Shown in pieces: positions 45,410 to 54,620 of a DNA stretch of 64,000 bases (position 1 is the stretch's first letter; every line of letters starts with the position of its first letter). The notes below the pieces were generated by a model. It did no database searches. It was not told the DNA's origin and was given only the letters and a program-made list of their open reading frames with translations. The DNA is from Clostridium aceticum (GTDB taxonomy: Bacteria; Bacillota; Clostridia; Peptostreptococcales; Natronincolaceae). The position numbers were made by a program, and so were the translations under genes. Location: assembly GCF_001042715.1 (NCBI RefSeq), contig NZ_CP009687.1:620001-684000 (forward strand), in the 5' to 3' direction.

Positions 45410-45666
45410 TAAAATGATACCTCCTAAGTCAGAAAAATAAGTTTATATAAAAATGAATGATACTTATATGATATTGTGTATACTTTATTTTTTACAGAAA
45501 CGCAAAAATTATAGGGGAAGTTAAAGGAAGAGTTGACATAAATTTAATAGATAGAAATAACTTTTACTGGATTGAATGATATTATCGCATTGTATCATAA
45601 TAAATACAGTAGCTATTCTCAGTAAGATAGAGACATGATTTGTTTATAGGATGAGAGGAAGAAAAA

Positions 45667-46260
45667 ATGAAGAGGCAAGAATACGAAAAAGACATTTTTT
45701 TAAATGAAGTTTATCCCTTAAATACCACAACTGGTAAATTGATGATTGAAATTCATTTAGAACAATATATATATCTATTTAATGAGTGGGATAATGCCTC
45801 TTTTAAAAGGAGGGACTTAGACCCTGACTTGATTTACTTTTTAGAGGAATGTTCACAAGAAATACCTTTAAAACATGATATTGAACTAAATATAACGATT
45901 ACAGAAGAGAAAAGAGACTTAATAAAAGAAAAAAATATTATTAAGGGTTTCAGAAATCAATATATCCATTATTTGCGCTTAGAGAAAAGAAATCTAAAGG
46001 AGTTGTTTATGAGGGCGCTACTATATGTTGTAACTGCTTTTGCCTTGATCTTTACAGCCTCTATGTTAGAAGGGACATTGAAAGAACATCCTGTATCTAC
46101 AACATTATTAGAGGGATTTTATGTAGGGGGATGGGTTTTTGCATGGGAGGCTATTTCCAGTTTTTCCTTCCATAGTGGGAGCTTGAGAAGAAAAATAAAA
46201 GAATATAAAAGGTTTTTAAGAGCACCTATTCATTTCATTTATAAAGATAAGACTATGTAA
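45667..46260 (+). CDS. Hypothetical protein with two membrane segments
   Basis: 197 residues. The first 115 are polar; hydrophobic segments near residues 118-135 (ALLYVVTAFALIFTASML) and 147-165 (LEGFYVGGWVFAWEAISSF) follow, then a basic tail. ATG follows GAGGAAG. Not recognised; its end lies 136 bases before the symporter gene. Confidence 0.7.
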   Translation: MKRQEYEKDIFLNEVYPLNTTTGKLMIEIHLEQYIYLFNEWDNASFKRRDLDPDLIYFLEECSQEIPLKHDIELNITITEEKRDLIKEKNIIKGFRNQYIHYLRLEKRNLKELFMRALLYVVTAFALIFTASMLEGTLKEHPVSTTLLEGFYVGGWVFAWEAISSFSFHSGSLRRKIKEYKRFLRAPIHFIYKDKTM

Positions 46261-46396
46261 GAGGAATCAATATACTTAAGAAATAATTGAACCAGTAAAA
46301 AGTTGATAGGAGAGATTCCTGTAAATTTGGGTATTGTAAAAGATATAAGACTAGTGTAAAATTTTGGTTTAAGTAATAAGAAAAGGGGGGATTGAG

Positions 46397-47995
46397 ATGG
46401 AGGAATTCGTTATTGAAGTTTTTGAGTTTGCCCATTGGATCTTAGGGGCTTTAGTTCTGTATATTGCGATTATTTTATTTATGGGATTTAAGTATGCTGG
46501 TAAAATTCATGTATCAGACGACTTGGCTTTAGCAGGACGAGGATTAACACTACCTTATATGATTCCTTCTATTGTAGCCACTTGGATTTGTGCAGGGGCT
46601 ATTATGGGAGCAGCAGGAGAAGCTTATTTATTTGGATTTCAAGGGGTGATTTTTGATCCCTTTGGTCCAGTAATGATGATGTTTTTAGTGGCTATTTTTT
46701 TTGCTTTTCGCTTAAGAAGGTCTGGTTACAGTACCGTAGTAGATTTTTTTAATAGCAGATACGGTAAAAAAATGGGGATACTTTATATGATTGTTCAAAT
46801 TATGTCTGCCACCGGGTGGTTAGGGGGACAGCTTGTGGCACTGGGGATTATTGTAAACCTTACTACCGGCTTTAGTATGACCGTTGCAACGATTATTGCC
46901 ACAGTTGTTGTAATCGTAGTAACTTATTTTGGCGGTCTTTGGGCTTTATCAAGAATAGATGCTATTGGGTTCATACTGATTATTGTTGGATTACTTGTAA
47001 TGTTTCCAGTTGTCATGGGAGAAGTAGGAGGGATATCTAATTTTATGCTTACAGCAGAGAATTGGGGGGAGTTACCTACTTTTTCTATATTTCCAGTAGC
47101 AGCCGATGAAGGAGGATATCTTTGGTATACAGGTGTATTGGGAATCATGTACTATTTAGCAGCTTGGACCTCACTAGGACTTGGAGATATTAATAATCAG
47201 GTTTTATTACAAAGGGTGTTGGCAGCTAAGGATGAAAAAACAGCTATCAAAGGTTTTATGATTAGTGGATTCTTATATCTGATTTTGGGATTAATTCCTG
47301 TTTCGATTGGCATTGCTATGTTTAACTATGGGTTAGCCTTGCCTTTAAGCCAGACGGAGATGCTTTTGCCATGGGTAGCAGACTATCTTCTATCACCATG
47401 GGCAGGAACAATATTTATTATATCCTTAGCAGCTGCTATTATTAGTACTGTAGGAGACAACTGTCTGATTGTTTCTACGCTGATAGGTCACAACCTGTAC
47501 GAATATGTGAAGCCAGGGATAACACAAGAGGAGAAGCTAAAAGCTATAAGATTAGCTATACCAATAGTAGGCTTAGTAGCTATGACGATTGCTCTCTTAT
47601 TTGGGACGGTTTACAAGTTAATTGTATTTAGTGGTGCTATTTCTTTGGCCACAGTTGTGGCTTCTTATGTATTAGGATTTTTTTGGAAAAGGGCAAATAG
47701 CACAGGAGCTGTAGCTTCCTTTTTTGGTGGTTTGACGGTTTGGGTCACTTCTTTTATAATACTGTTGCCTTATACAAGAGAAGCTAATATGGAGGAAGAA
47801 CTGATTCAAGCTGGTGTAGCTATGGATTGGGCTATCTGGGATGCCTTATATATGGCACTCATCCCTGCTGCCATCGTAGGGTTTATTTTATTAATTGTAG
47901 TATCCCTCAAAACCCAACATTCAGATCCACCAAAGCCTTTTGTTAACATAAAGGGAGAAAAGATGGAGGACAAACTGTTTTTTTGGTCCAAATGA
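46397..47995 (+). CDS. Sodium:solute symporter family transporter
   Basis: 532 residues with 12-13 membrane segments of the LeuT-like SSS fold. Family landmarks are YMIPSIVATWICAGAIMGAA, GYSTVVDFFNSRYGKK and the segment with SLGLGDINNQVLLQRVLAAK. ATG follows AAGGGGGGA. It is followed 98 bases later by agmatinase, so import of a nitrogenous solute (agmatine, guanidino compound or polyamine) is plausible, but unproven. Confidence 0.9.
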   Translation: MEEFVIEVFEFAHWILGALVLYIAIILFMGFKYAGKIHVSDDLALAGRGLTLPYMIPSIVATWICAGAIMGAAGEAYLFGFQGVIFDPFGPVMMMFLVAIFFAFRLRRSGYSTVVDFFNSRYGKKMGILYMIVQIMSATGWLGGQLVALGIIVNLTTGFSMTVATIIATVVVIVVTYFGGLWALSRIDAIGFILIIVGLLVMFPVVMGEVGGISNFMLTAENWGELPTFSIFPVAADEGGYLWYTGVLGIMYYLAAWTSLGLGDINNQVLLQRVLAAKDEKTAIKGFMISGFLYLILGLIPVSIGIAMFNYGLALPLSQTEMLLPWVADYLLSPWAGTIFIISLAAAIISTVGDNCLIVSTLIGHNLYEYVKPGITQEEKLKAIRLAIPIVGLVAMTIALLFGTVYKLIVFSGAISLATVVASYVLGFFWKRANSTGAVASFFGGLTVWVTSFIILLPYTREANMEEELIQAGVAMDWAIWDALYMALIPAAIVGFILLIVVSLKTQHSDPPKPFVNIKGEKMEDKLFFWSK

Positions 47996-48093
47996 GAAAA
48001 AAGCCTTAAACCAAGGTAGTAGATGGTCTAATAAATTCTTTTAATACACATAATAAAATAACAAAAATCAGAGGTAAAGGAGGCGTTGTACTG

Positions 48094-48999
48094 ATGAAGT
48101 ATCGATTACCCTGGGGAGAAATTTATACGGATCAGATAGATGAGGCTGATGTAGTGGTCTTAGGTATTCCCTTTGATAGTGCGGTGAGCAATAGAAAAGG
48201 GGCAGCAGAGGCACCAGACAAGCTAAGGGAGCTTTCAAGAATCTTGCCACCAGTTACAGAAGAAGGCTTGCTTTTAAAAAACTTTAAGGTATATGATCAT
48301 GAAAATGTAGAAATTATTTTAGACTGGGAAAAATATTTTAAGCAGGTGGAAGACACCGCTTCTTCTTTGATGAAAACAGGTAAGACCTGCTTATTTATAG
48401 GTGGTGATCATGCAGTTACTATACCATTAGAAACCGCCTTTGCTAAAGTACATAATAATGAAAAAATAGGAATCATCCATTTTGATTCACATCCAGATAT
48501 TATTGATACCTATGATGGCCATCCTTGGTCCCATGCCTGTACCCAGCGAAGGGCATTGGAACTAAAAAATATAGCACCAGAAGATTTAACCTTTGTTGGG
48601 TTACGGTCTTATATGGAGGAAGAATTAGCTTATTTCCAAAAGCATCCAGAAATTAAGATTATCGGTGCGAGGGAGGTATACCGTAAAGGTATAGATGATG
48701 TGCTGGATATTCTTAAAGAAAAGTACAAGGATTACACAAAGCTATATGTTACTTTAGATATCGATGTATTGGACCCAGCTTTTGCTCCAGGAACAGGAAC
48801 GCCAGAGGCAGGTGGTCTCAGTACCCGTGAGCTTATGGAAATGGTGAGAGAAATTATTTTGACTTTGCCTGTAGCGGTGGTAGATATTGTAGAAGTTGCT
48901 CCTCCTTTAGATTCCTCGGATATCACCAGTTGGGCGGCACTAAAAATCATTTATGAAATCTTTGGAGCTGTTTATAAAAAGAAGATGAGGGAAGAATAA
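48094..48999 (+). CDS. speB: Agmatinase / ureohydrolase
   Basis: 301 residues of the arginase fold. Metal ligands are visible: FIGGDHAVTIP, IIHFDSHPDII, SHACTQRR and LDIDVLDPAFAPGTGTPEAGG. It splits agmatine to putrescine and urea in the best fit; guanidinobutyrase cannot be excluded. It precedes spermidine synthase by 103 bases, which supports a polyamine role. ATG follows AAAGGAGG, about 11 bases upstream. Confidence 0.9.
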   Translation: MKYRLPWGEIYTDQIDEADVVVLGIPFDSAVSNRKGAAEAPDKLRELSRILPPVTEEGLLLKNFKVYDHENVEIILDWEKYFKQVEDTASSLMKTGKTCLFIGGDHAVTIPLETAFAKVHNNEKIGIIHFDSHPDIIDTYDGHPWSHACTQRRALELKNIAPEDLTFVGLRSYMEEELAYFQKHPEIKIIGAREVYRKGIDDVLDILKEKYKDYTKLYVTLDIDVLDPAFAPGTGTPEAGGLSTRELMEMVREIILTLPVAVVDIVEVAPPLDSSDITSWAALKIIYEIFGAVYKKKMREE

Positions 49000-49102
49000 T
49001 TTCGAAAAGTGAGAAGCATATTATATACATATTTCTATGAATGTGATATAATTTATCTGTTTTGAAAATACTTATGAAAACAATAGCAAAGGAGGAAAAA
49101 AA

Positions 49103-49936
49103 TTGCCAATTATATTAAATGAGAAACATTCCACAGGACTGTCTATGAATTGGACAGTAGACAAGGTTTTATATCATCAAAAGTCAGATTTCCAAGAGGT
49201 GGCTATATTAGAATTACAAGAATTAGGGAGGGCACTGGCTTTAGATGGTGCGATTCAAGTAACTGTTAAGGATGAATTTGTTTATAATGAGATGATCACA
49301 CATGTACCTTTATTTACACATCCTAACCCTGAAAAAGTATTAATTATCGGTGGTGGAGATGGCGGTGCTGCTAGGGAAGCTGCAAAGCATCCTAAAGTAA
49401 AGCAAGTAGATATGTGTGAAATTGATCCTGTAGTTATTGAAGCTTGCAGAGAATACTTGCCTGAGATGAGTGTTTCTTATGATAATCCTAAAGTAAACGT
49501 CATTACTAAGGATGGTATTGCTTTCATAAAAAATAATCCTAATACCTATGATGTAATCATTATAGATTCTTCAGACCCAGTAGGACCTGCTGTAGAATTA
49601 TTCCAAAAGCAGTTTTACACCGATGTTCGAGGGGCATTGAAGGAAGACGGATTATTTGTATGTCAAAGTGAATCCTTATTTTTACATATGCAATTAATCA
49701 AGGATGTTTATACAAGTATAAGCAGTTTATTCCCGGTTGCAAGAGTATATACATCTACCAATGCTACTTATCCAGGTTTCCTATGGAGTTATACAATGGG
49801 TTCTAAAAAATATGATCCATTAGAAAAGGGTGAACTTGAGCCACAAACATTCCAAACAAAATACTACAATCATGATTTATTTAAGGCTTCTTTTGCACTA
49901 CCTAATTTCTTAAAAGAAGAACTAGAACAAAAATAA
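49103..49936 (+). CDS. speE: Polyamine aminopropyltransferase (spermidine synthase)
   Basis: 277 residues. ALDGAIQVTVKDEFVYNEMI, VLIIGGGDGGAAREAAKHP, VDMCEIDPVVIEACREYLP and VIIIDSSDPVGPAVELF are all family motifs for binding decarboxylated SAM and putrescine. TTG at 49103 with AAAGGAGG 7 bases upstream. Ends at a terminator whose sequence is repeated after hcp. Confidence 0.96.
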   Translation: MPIILNEKHSTGLSMNWTVDKVLYHQKSDFQEVAILELQELGRALALDGAIQVTVKDEFVYNEMITHVPLFTHPNPEKVLIIGGGDGGAAREAAKHPKVKQVDMCEIDPVVIEACREYLPEMSVSYDNPKVNVITKDGIAFIKNNPNTYDVIIIDSSDPVGPAVELFQKQFYTDVRGALKEDGLFVCQSESLFLHMQLIKDVYTSISSLFPVARVYTSTNATYPGFLWSYTMGSKKYDPLEKGELEPQTFQTKYYNHDLFKASFALPNFLKEELEQK

Positions 49937-49944
49937 TTTATGTC

Positions 49945-49998
49945 AATAAAAAAAAGAAAGTCAGAGAAAAGATATTTTTCCTCTGGCTTTCTTTTTTC
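49945..49998. terminator. Terminator after speE (first of two near-identical copies)
   Basis: AAAGAAAGTCAGAG pairs with CTCTGGCTTTCTTT around AAAAGATATTTTTC. The whole block recurs at 52042-52094 with very few differences. Confidence 0.85.
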
Positions 49999-50355
49999 GA
50001 CTCTGCTTTGCTTCTCTCAGAATATACATGTGTTACTCACACCACGAGGAAGGAAAGTGTCATTCTGAGCGCAGGGAAGAATCTTAAGATCTTTCCGTCG
50101 TTACCTCCCTTAGGATGACAAAAATAGTGTTTTGATAACAATGGCAAGTTATGGTTTTAGTTAAGGTTAATGATTATGTTATAATTCCACAATTTTTTAA
50201 AATAGCCTACTTTCCATCATGAACGGTGCATATTTAAAAGACTTCTACGGAAGAATACTAAAAGATAGTAATAAAGTTTTTAAATTATGTTTACTACAAT
50301 TAGTAGTAGAAATGACCATATTAATATTTATGAAATTAAGGAGGCGCTTTTTATT
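49999..50355. other. Region upstream of hcp with a family A repeat
   Basis: Contains the repeat at 50040-50176, a TATAAT at 50180-50185 without a convincing -35, and the hcp ribosome site AAGGAGGCG. A 67-codon open frame at 50219-50422 runs into hcp in another frame and looks accidental. Confidence 0.6.
50040..50176. repeat. Dispersed repeat, family A, variant copy
   Basis: GTGTCATTCTGAGCGCAGGG then AAGAATCTTAAGATC and, reversed, CTTAGGATGACAAAA; the right end GCAAGTTATGGTTTTAGTTA then AGGTTAATGATTA matches the reverse complement of the left end of 10493-10614. The interior is of the TCATTCTGAGCG...GAATCTT type. Confidence 0.7.
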
Positions 50356-52005
50356 ATGGATAGTTCAATGTTTTGTTGGCAATGTGAGCAGACTGTTGGT
50401 GGTAAAGGATGTACTAAGGTAGGTGTATGTAGCAAAGATCCTGATATCGCTAAAATGCAAGATGTGCTTATTTATCTTCTTAAAGGCTGGGGCTTTTATG
50501 CTACGAAAGTTCTAGAAAAAGGAGATAAAATTTCTCAAGAGTATGGAGAGTTTTTTACAGAATGTACTTTTTCCACACTGACTAATGTGAATTTTCATGC
50601 TGAAAGATTTGTAGATTACATAAAAAAAGCTAATAAAATTAAAAAAGAGTTAATGGAAAAGGCGGGTTCCATAGAAAATGCTCCTAAAGGGGCCGACTTC
50701 TTTTCCCCTGAAACAAGAGGAGAAATACTTAATCTTCCTTGGGTAAAAAATTTAGGTGTTATGGATGATGAAGATCTGGATATGGATCTACGTTCTTTAA
50801 GAGAGTTATTAATCTATGGTATCAAAGGTATGAGTGCTTATCATCATCATGCTTATGCACTAGGAAAATATGATGAAGAAGTAACCAATTTTATGTACAA
50901 AGCATTTGCAACTACTTTAGATCCCGATGCAAATATGGAAAAATACTTCGATTTGAATATGGGGCTTGGTAAAATGAATCTTCAATGCATGGCATTGCTT
51001 GATGCAGCAAATACCGGTGCATTTGGAGACCCAGAACCCACCGAAATGCTAATCACTAAGAAAAAAGGTCCATTTATTGTGATATCAGGTCATGATCTTA
51101 GGGATTTGGGGGATTTATTAGAACAAACAAAGGGTAAGGGTGTAAATATTTACACCCATGGTGAAATGCTGCCATGTAATGCTTATCCTGAACTTAAAAA
51201 GCATCCTCACCTAATAGGAAATTATGGTGGTGCATGGCAGGATCAACAAACACAATTTGATGGACTTCCTGGAGCTATTTTGATGACTAGTAACTGTCTA
51301 ATGAAGCCTAGAGATAGCTACAAGGATAGAATATTTACTTCTAGTATTGTTGGTTTTCCAGATATTCAACATATTGAAACAGTTAATGGTAAAAAAGACT
51401 TCACACCTATTATAAACAAAGCCTTAGAACTTGGCGGATTTACTGAAGATGAAGAAGAAAGAAGAATACCTATGGGGTTTGGTAGAAAGGCGCTACTAAG
51501 TAATGCGGATAAGATAGTAGGTGCTGTTAAAGAAGGTCAGTTAAAACACTTCTTCTTAATAGGTGGATGTGATGGTGCTCGACCAGGAAGAAATTATTTC
51601 ACTGAGTTTGCTGAAAAAACACCAAAGGATACTGTAATATTAACCTTGGCTTGCGGTAAGTATAGATTTAACAAATTAGATTTAGGAACTGTTGCAGGAT
51701 TCCCAAGAATCCTTGATTGTGGTCAATGTAACGATGCATACACAGCTATTCAAGTAGCTCTTGCATTAGCAGAGGCATTTGATTGTGATGTAAATAAACT
51801 CCCACTTTCCTATATTGTGTCATGGTATGAGCAAAAGGCAGTGGCGGTACTACTAACTATGTTGTACTTAGGACTACAGGATATTTACCTTGGACCTTCA
51901 CTACCAGCATTTGTTAGTCCAAATGTTCTACAAACATTAGTAGAAAAGTTTAATATCAAGCCAGTTTCTACACCAGATGAAGATTTAAAAGTAATTTTAG
52001 GGTAA
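50356..52005 (+). CDS. hcp: Hybrid cluster protein (hydroxylamine reductase)
   Basis: 549 residues. The N-terminal cluster motif CWQCEQTVGGKGCTKVGVC binds the first Fe-S cluster; the hybrid 4Fe-2O-2S cluster ligands are in the later Cys regions (SGHDLRDLGDLLEQTKG, LPCNAYPELKKHPH, MTSNCLMKP, LTLACGKYRFN, ILDCGQCNDAYTA). It reduces hydroxylamine or NO and protects anaerobes from nitrosative stress. ATG at 50356 follows AAGGAGGCG; the frame is open to 50287 without a site. Confidence 0.96.
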   Translation: MDSSMFCWQCEQTVGGKGCTKVGVCSKDPDIAKMQDVLIYLLKGWGFYATKVLEKGDKISQEYGEFFTECTFSTLTNVNFHAERFVDYIKKANKIKKELMEKAGSIENAPKGADFFSPETRGEILNLPWVKNLGVMDDEDLDMDLRSLRELLIYGIKGMSAYHHHAYALGKYDEEVTNFMYKAFATTLDPDANMEKYFDLNMGLGKMNLQCMALLDAANTGAFGDPEPTEMLITKKKGPFIVISGHDLRDLGDLLEQTKGKGVNIYTHGEMLPCNAYPELKKHPHLIGNYGGAWQDQQTQFDGLPGAILMTSNCLMKPRDSYKDRIFTSSIVGFPDIQHIETVNGKKDFTPIINKALELGGFTEDEEERRIPMGFGRKALLSNADKIVGAVKEGQLKHFFLIGGCDGARPGRNYFTEFAEKTPKDTVILTLACGKYRFNKLDLGTVAGFPRILDCGQCNDAYTAIQVALALAEAFDCDVNKLPLSYIVSWYEQKAVAVLLTMLYLGLQDIYLGPSLPAFVSPNVLQTLVEKFNIKPVSTPDEDLKVILG

Positions 52006-52041
52006 TTGTATAATCTGTAAATTCAATGCCACATAGATGTT

Positions 52042-52094
52042 AATAAAAAAAGAAAGTCAGAGAAAAAACATTTTTCCGCTGGCTTTCTTTTTTC
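52042..52094. terminator. Terminator after hcp (second of two near-identical copies)
   Basis: AGAAAGTCAGAG pairs with CGCTGGCTTTCT (imperfect), then TTTTTTC. Nearly identical in sequence and length to 49945-49998 after speE. Confidence 0.85.
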
Positions 52095-52154
52095 ATTAGG
52101 CATATATTTATAGTAATAATATTGAAAAATGAAAAGATAAGGGAGGATGAAAAA

Positions 52155-53144
52155 TTGTACTATATTGGCATTGATCTCGGAGGGACTTCTATCAAGGTAG
52201 GTATTGTGTCAGAAGAAGGAGAAATTTTAATAAAGACCAGCAGTGCTACACCAGTAAAAAAGGGTTTTGAAGGTGTTTTAGTAAGGATCAAGGAGTTAAT
52301 TGATGAAGTCATGATAGAAAAGAAGATAGATAAGAAAAATATTGCAGCAGTAGGAATAGGAATACCAGGAGCCTGTAGTCAAGAAGGTTTTGTATATTTT
52401 GCTTCCAACTTATTTTGGAAGAAGGTTCCTCTAGCCGAAAGATTACATGAAATGACGGGTCTAAAGGTCTATGTAGAAAATGATGCCACAGTAGCTGCTG
52501 TAGGAGAGTACATTAAAGGAGTCACTAAAGGAAAGAAAAATGCTATCTTTTTAACTTTAGGTACCGGTGTAGGAGGTGGATTTATTATAAACAATAAGAT
52601 CTACAGTGGGAGTCATGGAATCGGTGCAGAGGTAGGCCATATGGTAATTGGAAAAAACTTTTATGACTGTACTTGTGGTAATCATGGTTGTCTAGAAACC
52701 TTTGTTTCAGCTACTGCACTGATAAAGTATTGTAAAAAACTATTAGAAGAAAATAAGGAAAGTTTGGTTTTTCATAGGGTTGATGGAAATTTGGATAATC
52801 TTACTGCAAAAATAATTTTCGACTGTGCCAGAAAAGGGGACTCTACAGCTCTGAAGGTGATAGATCGGATGACACATTATTTAGCGATTGGATTAGCAAA
52901 TTTGATCAACCTATTTGATCCAGAAGTCATTGCCATTGGTGGTGGCGTTGCTGAGGCAGGGGATGTTTTCATAGAAAAACTAAGAGAAGAGGTAAAAAAA
53001 TATATATATGTAAAGGATATGAATGTTACAGAAATTGTATTGGCAGAATTAAAAAATGATGCGGGGATTATAGGAAGTGGTATGTATGCGAAATTCAATA
53101 ATTCCTCCTCCCGAGAGATTCAAAACTATGCTAAAATGAAATAA
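52155..53144 (+). CDS. ROK-family sugar kinase, probably glucokinase
   Basis: 329 residues. IGIDLGGTSIKVGIVSEEG binds ATP phosphate; LGTGVGGGFIINNKIYSGS and the zinc site GHMVIGKNFYDCTCGNHGC (with CLETFVSA) mark the ROK family. TTG at 52155 fits best because GGGAGGATG is 8 bases upstream. Phosphorylates glucose or a related hexose. Single gene. Confidence 0.9.
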   Translation: MYYIGIDLGGTSIKVGIVSEEGEILIKTSSATPVKKGFEGVLVRIKELIDEVMIEKKIDKKNIAAVGIGIPGACSQEGFVYFASNLFWKKVPLAERLHEMTGLKVYVENDATVAAVGEYIKGVTKGKKNAIFLTLGTGVGGGFIINNKIYSGSHGIGAEVGHMVIGKNFYDCTCGNHGCLETFVSATALIKYCKKLLEENKESLVFHRVDGNLDNLTAKIIFDCARKGDSTALKVIDRMTHYLAIGLANLINLFDPEVIAIGGGVAEAGDVFIEKLREEVKKYIYVKDMNVTEIVLAELKNDAGIIGSGMYAKFNNSSSREIQNYAKMK

Positions 53145-53212
53145 AGTCTAGTAGATATACTTTCAGTGATGATAGTTATTAATGAAAGCAATGACATAGA
53201 TAAGCAAGTTCA

Positions 53213-53302
53213 AACTTTAATTTTGATATACACGGTCTACGGTTTCGCCCCAAAACCGTGGGCTGCAAATGTAGCCCTTAGTATATCAAAATTAAGTCCT
53301 GA
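53213..53302. repeat. Dispersed hairpin repeat, family B, longest copy
   Basis: Outer arms TTTAATTTTGATATACA and TAGTATATCAAAATTAA are inverted; inside are CGGTCTACGGTTTCG and AAAACCGTGGGCTGC then AATGTAGCCC. Placed 51 bases before cinA; its outer arms match the other two copies. Confidence 0.75.
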
Positions 53303-53352
53303 TGTTGTTTATCTATACTTTACAGTAAAATTAAAAATGAAGAGGTGGAAGC

Positions 53353-54603
53353 ATGAAGGCGGAAATTATAGCAGTAGGTACAGAACTGTTGTTAGGGGAT
53401 ATTGTAAATACCAATGCACAATATATAGCAAGACGTTTGGCAGATATAGGAATTTTTGTATATCATCAATCGGTGGTTGGAGATAACCCCGAAAGAATAA
53501 AGAAGGCTTATGAAATTGCTTTTGATAGAGCAGATATTGTGATAACAACTGGAGGCTTAGGGCCTACAAAAGATGATTTAACAAAGGAAATAGCCGCAGA
53601 ATATTTTAAAAAAGAACTTCAGTTAGATGAAGCTTCTTTAGAAATCATGAAGGAATATTTCCTGAGACGCAATCAGCCTATTACGACAAACAATAAAAAA
53701 CAAGCTTATTTTCCAGAAGGAGCTATTATAGTAAAAAACAACAACGGTACGGCTCCAGGATGCATTATAGAAGACAATAAAAAAACTATGGTTCTTTTAC
53801 CGGGACCTCCTAGAGAAATGATTCCTATGCTAGAAGAAGTAGTACTGCCTTATCTAAGTAAATATCAGGAAGGTATTTTGGTATCAAAGGTGTTAAGAAT
53901 TTGTGGTATTGGTGAAAGTGCTATGGAAGATTTGATCTCAGATATTATGGAGAAACAAAGTAATCCAACGATTGCACCCTATGCTAAAGAAGGGGAAGTT
54001 ATCTTAAGAATTACAGCTAAGGCAAAAGATACTGATGAGGCTGAGAGGCTATTGTTGCCAGTAGAAAAAGAACTGCATAATAGATTGCAAAAGTATATTT
54101 ATGGTGAGGGAGAAGTCTCTTTAGAGGAAACAGTAGGAACACTTCTTGTAGATCACCAACTCACCATATCGACAGCAGAGTCTTGCAGTGGAGGATTATT
54201 GGCAGCAAAAATTATTAATTATCCAGGGATTTCTTCTGTATTTATGGAGGGAATGATTACCTATAGTAATGATTCTAAGATACAACGTTTAGGGGTGAAG
54301 CCTGAGACTTTAACAACCTATGGTGCAGTCAGCAAAGAAACCGCTGCTGAGATGGCAGAAGGTGTGGCTAAAGCAGCCAATACAGATATAGGTGTATCTA
54401 TTACTGGCATTGCTGGTCCCACAGGAGGAACAAAGGAAAAACCAGTAGGTTTAATCTATGCAGGAACCTATATAAAAGGCAAGGTATATACAAAAGAGTT
54501 GTTTTTCAAGGGAGATAGACAAAAATTAAGAAACTTTGCTGCTACTCAAACTTTGTGTTGGTTAAGATGGATGCTAATACAAGAAGGATATGATCTGCAT
54601 TAG
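53353..54603 (+). CDS. cinA: CinA family protein (nicotinamide-nucleotide amidase / competence-damage protein)
   Basis: 416 residues. N-terminal MoaB-like domain (AEIIAVGTELLLGDIVNTN, ITTGGLGPTKDDLTKE) and C-terminal CinA domain (LTISTAESCSGGLLAAKI, VSITGIAGPTGGTKEKPVG). The catalytic Ser and other residues of the NMN deamidase part are in the AESCSGG motif. ATG follows AAGAGGTGG. Followed 17 bases later by the YdjM-like gene, likely one transcript. Confidence 0.96.
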   Translation: MKAEIIAVGTELLLGDIVNTNAQYIARRLADIGIFVYHQSVVGDNPERIKKAYEIAFDRADIVITTGGLGPTKDDLTKEIAAEYFKKELQLDEASLEIMKEYFLRRNQPITTNNKKQAYFPEGAIIVKNNNGTAPGCIIEDNKKTMVLLPGPPREMIPMLEEVVLPYLSKYQEGILVSKVLRICGIGESAMEDLISDIMEKQSNPTIAPYAKEGEVILRITAKAKDTDEAERLLLPVEKELHNRLQKYIYGEGEVSLEETVGTLLVDHQLTISTAESCSGGLLAAKIINYPGISSVFMEGMITYSNDSKIQRLGVKPETLTTYGAVSKETAAEMAEGVAKAANTDIGVSITGIAGPTGGTKEKPVGLIYAGTYIKGKVYTKELFFKGDRQKLRNFAATQTLCWLRWMLIQEGYDLH

Positions 54604-54620
54604 TTAAAGGGGGAGGAAAC

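Noticed and set aside
46261-46396. Guanidine-type riboswitch before the symporter-agmatinase genes
   Set aside because: The gap shows none of the conserved ykkC-type sequence blocks I know; the idea came from the gene context only.
50219-50422. 67-codon open frame before hcp
   Set aside because: No ribosome site, odd composition, and overlaps the true hcp start in another frame.
53166-53486. 106-codon open frame before cinA
   Set aside because: It runs through the family B hairpin repeat and into cinA in a different frame; no ribosome site.
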